NCBI GenBank assembly: GCA_001898995.1
Contig: MKVZ01000017.1
Span: 479,138-543,137 of the forward strand
DNA length: 64,000 nucleotides
Reading direction: 5' to 3'
Origin: Rhizobiales bacterium 63-22
Lineage (GTDB): Bacteria; Pseudomonadota; Alphaproteobacteria; Rhizobiales; Rhizobiaceae
The notes below the pieces were generated by a model. The model was not told where the DNA came from. It saw nothing but the letters and a program-made list of their open reading frames with translations, and did no database searches. Position numbers and translations under genes: made by a program. The number at the start of each line of letters is the position of its first letter. The first letter of the stretch is position 1. This document shows positions 60,735-64,000 of the stretch, in pieces.

Positions 60735-61280
60735 TTACTCCTTGTGCAGAGCCGCCGCCTTGGCAAGGGCTGCGGGAAGATAGCCCTCGACCTGTTTCTC
60801 CATGGCCTCGTAGGCCTCCATCGGCTTGCCCCAGGCGTCGAGGACGTCCTCGCTCTTGCCGGTGGCGTATTCGGCCAGCGTGAAGGTCTTGTCCTTGGCA
60901 TCGGGGAATTGCTCGATGACCTTGGCCTTGTGCTTGGCGGTCGCCGTCAGGATCAGGTCGGCGTGGCGGACGTCGTTTTCGTCAAGCTGGACCGAGCGAT
61001 GCGCCGAAACGTCGATGCCTTTGGCGGACAGGACGGCGACGGCATTGGCTTCCGGCAACGTGTCGAAGGGATCGACGTCGACGCCGCGCGAGATGACGGT
61101 GATCGGCAGCTTCTTTTCCGCGATGTCGCGCTTGGCAAGCGCTTCCGCCGTCACGCTGCGGCCGGTATTGCCGGTGCAGACGAAAGCCACCTTAACCGGC
61201 TCCTTGGCCTGTACATGTACAACGACGCTTGCGGCCAGTGAAATCGCCGCGGCGGCGGCCAGCATGATGAACTTGCTCAT
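60735..61280 (-). CDS. Exported low-molecular-weight protein-tyrosine-phosphatase-like protein
   Basis: 181 residues. Residues 1-25 form a clear signal peptide (hydrophobic core ending VQAKE). The LMW-PTP fold follows with P-loop CTGNTGRS, C35 and R41 in a CX5R arrangement, and a general-acid-like Asp in LDAWGKP (D148). Known LMW-PTPs and arsenate reductases of this fold are cytoplasmic, so the exported form is unusual. It is divergent from nothing close; aspS lies 113 bp further on the same strand. Confidence 0.8.
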   Translation of the reverse strand: MSKFIMLAAAAAISLAASVVVHVQAKEPVKVAFVCTGNTGRSVTAEALAKRDIAEKKLPITVISRGVDVDPFDTLPEANAVAVLSAKGIDVSAHRSVQLDENDVRHADLILTATAKHKAKVIEQFPDAKDKTFTLAEYATGKSEDVLDAWGKPMEAYEAMEKQVEGYLPAALAKAAALHKE

Positions 61281-61342
61281 TTTCGTCCTTCTGTCTTCGA
61301 AACGATGCGCTTATCGTGGCCCGGCTTCGTAACATACATAGG

Positions 61343-61365
61343 AAAAACCCGGCGCGAGGCCGGGT
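61343..61365 (-). terminator. Terminator of aspS
   Basis: Stem acccggc (61347-61353) and gccgggt (61359-61365), loop gcgag, followed on the minus strand by TTTTT. Confidence 0.85.
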
Positions 61366-61393
61366 CTTTCATATTCGGCAATCTTGCGCCCGA

Positions 61394-63181
61394 TCAGCTT
61401 TTCTGGACAGGCGCCAGACGGATATGCAGGTCGCGCAACTGCGCCGGCGTCACATCCGAGGGCGCGCCCATCAGAAGGTCCAGCGCCTGCTGGTTCATCG
61501 GGAACAGCGATATCTCGCGCAGGTTCTTCGCGCCGACCAGCAGCATGATGATGCGGTCGATGCCGGCCGCCATGCCGCCATGCGGCGGCGCACCGTACTG
61601 GAACGCGCGGTAGAGGCCGCCGAAGCGCTCCTCCACGTCCTGCTGGCTCAAGCCCACCTTTTCGAAAGCCTTGACCATGACTTCCGGCAACTGGTTACGG
61701 ATCGAGCCGGAGGCGATCTCGTAGCCGTTGCAGACGAGGTCGTACTGGTAGGCCTTGATCGCCAGCGGGTCCATGTTTTCGAGCGCTTCGAGCCCGCCCT
61801 GCGGCATGGAGAACGGGTTGTGGGCGAAGTCGAGCTTCTTGTTATCCTCGTCCCATTCGTAGAACGGAAAGTCGATGATCCATGCCAGTTCGAAGCAATG
61901 GTGGTCGATAAGGTTCAGTTCCTCGCCGGCGCGGGTGCGGGCGTCGCCGGCGAATTTGTAGAATTTCTTCGGGTCGCCCGCGACAAAGAAGCAGGCATCG
62001 CCGTCCTCAAGGCCGAGCTGGGTGCGGATCGCCTCGGTGCGCTCCTCGCCGATATTCTTGGCGATGGGGCCAGCGCCTTCGAGCCTGTCGCCCTCCTTGC
62101 GCCAGAAGATATAGCCGAGGCCCGGCTGACCCTCGCCCTGCGCCCAGGAATTCATGCGGTCGCAGAAGGCGCGGCTGCCGCCGGTCTTGGCCGGGATGGC
62201 CCAGACCTCGACCTTGGGGTCGTTGGCGATCATGTTGGCGAAGACCTTGAAGCCGGAACCGGCGAAATGCTCGGTCACGGCCTGCATCTCGATCGGGTTG
62301 CGCAGGTCCGGCTTGTCTGAACCGTAGGTGCGAATGGCGTCGTCATAGGCGATGCGGCGGAACTTCTGCGTCACCGGCTTGCCTTCGGCGAATTCCTCGA
62401 AGATGCCGCGCATGACCGGCTCCATCGTCTCCCAGACTTCTTCCTGGGTGACGAAGCTCATCTCCAGGTCGAGCTGGTAGAACTCGCCCGGCAGGCGGTC
62501 GGCGCGCGGGTCCTCGTCGCGGAAGCAGGGTGCGATCTGGAAATAGCGGTCGAAGCCCGCCACCATCAGAAGCTGCTTGTACTGCTGCGGCGCCTGCGGC
62601 AGGGCGTAGAACTTGCCGGGATGGATGCGGCTCGGCACGAGGAAGTCGCGCGCGCCTTCCGGCGACGAAGCCGTCAGGATCGGCGTCGAGAATTCGTTGA
62701 AGCCGATCTCGGTCATGCGACGGCGCATGGCGGCGATGATCTTCGTGCGGCTCATGATGTTCTTGTGCAACGTCTCGCGGCGCAGGTCGAGGAAGCGGTA
62801 TTTGAGGCGGATATCCTCGGGATAATCCGGCTCGCCGAATACCGGCAGCGGCAGTTCCTTCGCCGGGGACAGAACCTCTATCTCGCTGGCGAATATCTCC
62901 ACCTCGCCGGTCGGCAGGTTCGGATTGACCGCCTCGTCCGCGCGCGCCTTCACTTCACCGTCGACGCGGATCACCCATTCGCCGCGCACCGCTTCCGCGG
63001 CCTTGAAGGCGGGCGAATCGGGGTCGGCCACGATCTGCGTGATGCCGTAATGGTCGCGCAGGTCGATGAAGAGGATGCCGCCATGGTCACGGACGCGGTG
63101 AACCCAGCCGGACAGGCGGACGGTCGAGCCGACATCCGCCTTGCGAAGGGCTGCGCAGGTATGGCTGCGGTAACGGTGCAT
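61394..63181 (-). CDS. aspS: Aspartyl-tRNA synthetase
   Basis: 595 residues from ATG 63181 ([18 protein letters not shown]). An N-terminal OB-fold anticodon domain ([20 protein letters not shown]) is followed by a class II core with motif 2 ([19 protein letters not shown]), a bacterial insertion domain and motif 3 ([14 protein letters not shown]). It may charge both Asp and Asn tRNA if the amidotransferase route is used, as in many alphaproteobacteria; this is not decided here. It is divergent from rnd. Confidence 0.97.
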   Translation of the reverse strand: MHRYRSHTCAALRKADVGSTVRLSGWVHRVRDHGGILFIDLRDHYGITQIVADPDSPAFKAAEAVRGEWVIRVDGEVKARADEAVNPNLPTGEVEIFASEIEVLSPAKELPLPVFGEPDYPEDIRLKYRFLDLRRETLHKNIMSRTKIIAAMRRRMTEIGFNEFSTPILTASSPEGARDFLVPSRIHPGKFYALPQAPQQYKQLLMVAGFDRYFQIAPCFRDEDPRADRLPGEFYQLDLEMSFVTQEEVWETMEPVMRGIFEEFAEGKPVTQKFRRIAYDDAIRTYGSDKPDLRNPIEMQAVTEHFAGSGFKVFANMIANDPKVEVWAIPAKTGGSRAFCDRMNSWAQGEGQPGLGYIFWRKEGDRLEGAGPIAKNIGEERTEAIRTQLGLEDGDACFFVAGDPKKFYKFAGDARTRAGEELNLIDHHCFELAWIIDFPFYEWDEDNKKLDFAHNPFSMPQGGLEALENMDPLAIKAYQYDLVCNGYEIASGSIRNQLPEVMVKAFEKVGLSQQDVEERFGGLYRAFQYGAPPHGGMAAGIDRIIMLLVGAKNLREISLFPMNQQALDLLMGAPSDVTPAQLRDLHIRLAPVQKS

Positions 63182-63399
63182 GATTTCTGCCTTCTGGAAC
63201 CTGAAAAATCTCGTGCAGGCGATGCGCTGCAAATCCGGGCGGAAAAGCGCATTTTGACCGGGTTTTGTCAAGTCTGCATCGCCGGTGCGGGGCCGCGCCG
63301 GCCACGGGCCACCGCCATGACGGCACTTTTCCCTTGCTTCGCGACGCCGTTCGTACATTCATTCGGGACAATCCGCACCAATTCCTCTAGAAGAACCCC

Positions 63400-64000
63400 A
63401 TGCAACTCATCACCACGACCTCCGCCCTCGAAGAAGCCGTCTCCGACCTTTCCAGATCCGATTTCGTCACCGTCGATACGGAATTCATCCGCGAAACGAC
63501 CTTCTGGCCTGAACTGTGCCTGATCCAGATGGCCTCGCCCGACCATACCGCTCTGGTGGACGCGCTGGCGCCGGGGCTGAACCTCGCCCCCTTCTTCCGC
63601 CTGATGGCGGACGAAAAAGTGGTCAAGGTCTTTCATGCCGCGCGGCAGGATATCGAGATCATCTTCCATCTGGGCAACCTCATCCCCTCGCCCGTCTTCG
63701 ACAGCCAGGTGGCGGCGATGGTGTGCGGCTTCGGCGATTCCGTCTCCTACGACCATCTGGTGCAGAAGGTCACGGGCAAGCATATCGACAAGTCCTCGCG
63801 CTTCACCGACTGGCGGCGGCGGCCGCTTTCCGACAAGCAACTCGATTATGCGCTGGCCGACGTCACCTATCTGCGCGACATCTATCTCCACCTCAAGGAC
63901 GCGCTCCAGCAGGAAGGCCGCGCCGAATGGGTCAACGAGGAAATGGCGGTGCTGACCGCGCGCGAAACCTATGACCTGCATCCCGACGATGCATGGCGGC
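63400..64000 (+). CDS. rnd: Ribonuclease D (N-terminal part, cut by window edge)
   Basis: ATG at 63400; the frame is open to the window end (200 codons). The DEDD exonuclease motifs are DTEFIRE (Asp26, Glu28), HAARQDIE (Asp85) and the DVTYLRDIY segment, with [20 protein letters not shown] before it. RNase D trims the 3' ends of tRNA and other stable RNAs. The aspS/rnd neighbourhood is typical of Hyphomicrobiales. The HRDC domain would lie beyond the edge. Confidence 0.93.
   Translation, partial: MQLITTTSALEEAVSDLSRSDFVTVDTEFIRETTFWPELCLIQMASPDHTALVDALAPGLNLAPFFRLMADEKVVKVFHAARQDIEIIFHLGNLIPSPVFDSQVAAMVCGFGDSVSYDHLVQKVTGKHIDKSSRFTDWRRRPLSDKQLDYALADVTYLRDIYLHLKDALQQEGRAEWVNEEMAVLTARETYDLHPDDAWR

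Overview
The window looks like a chromosomal segment of an alphaproteobacterium of the order Hyphomicrobiales (Rhizobiales), most likely family Brucellaceae (Brucella/Ochrobactrum-type). The reasons are the gene orders (nuoA-M with a fused nuoE; plsX-fabH-ihfA-merR next to tRNA-Pro; glyA-nrdR-ribD-ribE-nusB-hppA; aspS-rnd), near-Brucella protein sequences such as PlsX, high GC, and rhizobial RIME-like palindromic repeats between genes. It is mostly a housekeeping region. No phage, transposase, rRNA or CRISPR array was seen.

Layout. 1-12256 (minus): the complex I operon from nuoA down to the start of nuoM, which runs off the left edge. 12257-14035: a structured intergenic element, a 31-codon membrane ORF, tRNA-Asp and a Lys-rich small protein. 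14063-17819 (plus): a promoter and cobalamin riboswitch ahead of a binding protein/permease/ATPase uptake operon that ends with a pseudoazurin. 17972-22473: a lipoprotein, an LLM flavin oxidoreductase, a LtrA-like membrane protein running into tRNA-Val, a small secreted protein and a repeat-rich lipoprotein. 22605-24497 (minus): O-acetylhomoserine sulfhydrylase and a CoA-binding protein. 24668-29529: rplM-rpsI, an acyltransferase, an ABM monooxygenase, argC and an APH-like kinase. 29520-30962: ctaA and DUF2842. 30987-34437: a small polysaccharide locus (degenerate CpsD-like ATPase, Wza-like export lipoprotein, WcaJ/ExoY-type transferase). 34524-36177: tRNA-Pro, a metallo-beta-lactamase-fold hydrolase, and a Gdx-type SMR exporter behind a guanidine-II riboswitch. 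36188-43665: merR, ihfA, fabH, plsX, DUF177, a cytochrome bc1 chaperone, bamE and hppA. 43968-48265: nusB, ribE, ribD, nrdR and glyA. 48446-52199: an L,D-transpeptidase, a MarR regulator (LdtR-like), DUF6163 and a HIBYL-CoA hydrolase. 52384-56857: hemB, a LysR/SDR divergent pair, an RDD protein and bpt. 56954-64000: parC, a secreted unknown protein, an exported LMW-PTP-like protein, aspS and the start of rnd.

Points of most interest: a guanidine-II (mini-ykkC) riboswitch with two ACGR-loop hairpins before the SMR gene; a B12 riboswitch operon that includes a blue-copper protein; NuoE fused to a charged linker plus a helix-hairpin-helix-like domain; the missing ribH in the rib-nusB operon; a perfect inverted repeat in front of the L,D-transpeptidase; dispersed RIME-like palindromes, one sitting in the loop of a terminator-like inverted repeat; and a CDS that reads into an antisense tRNA gene.
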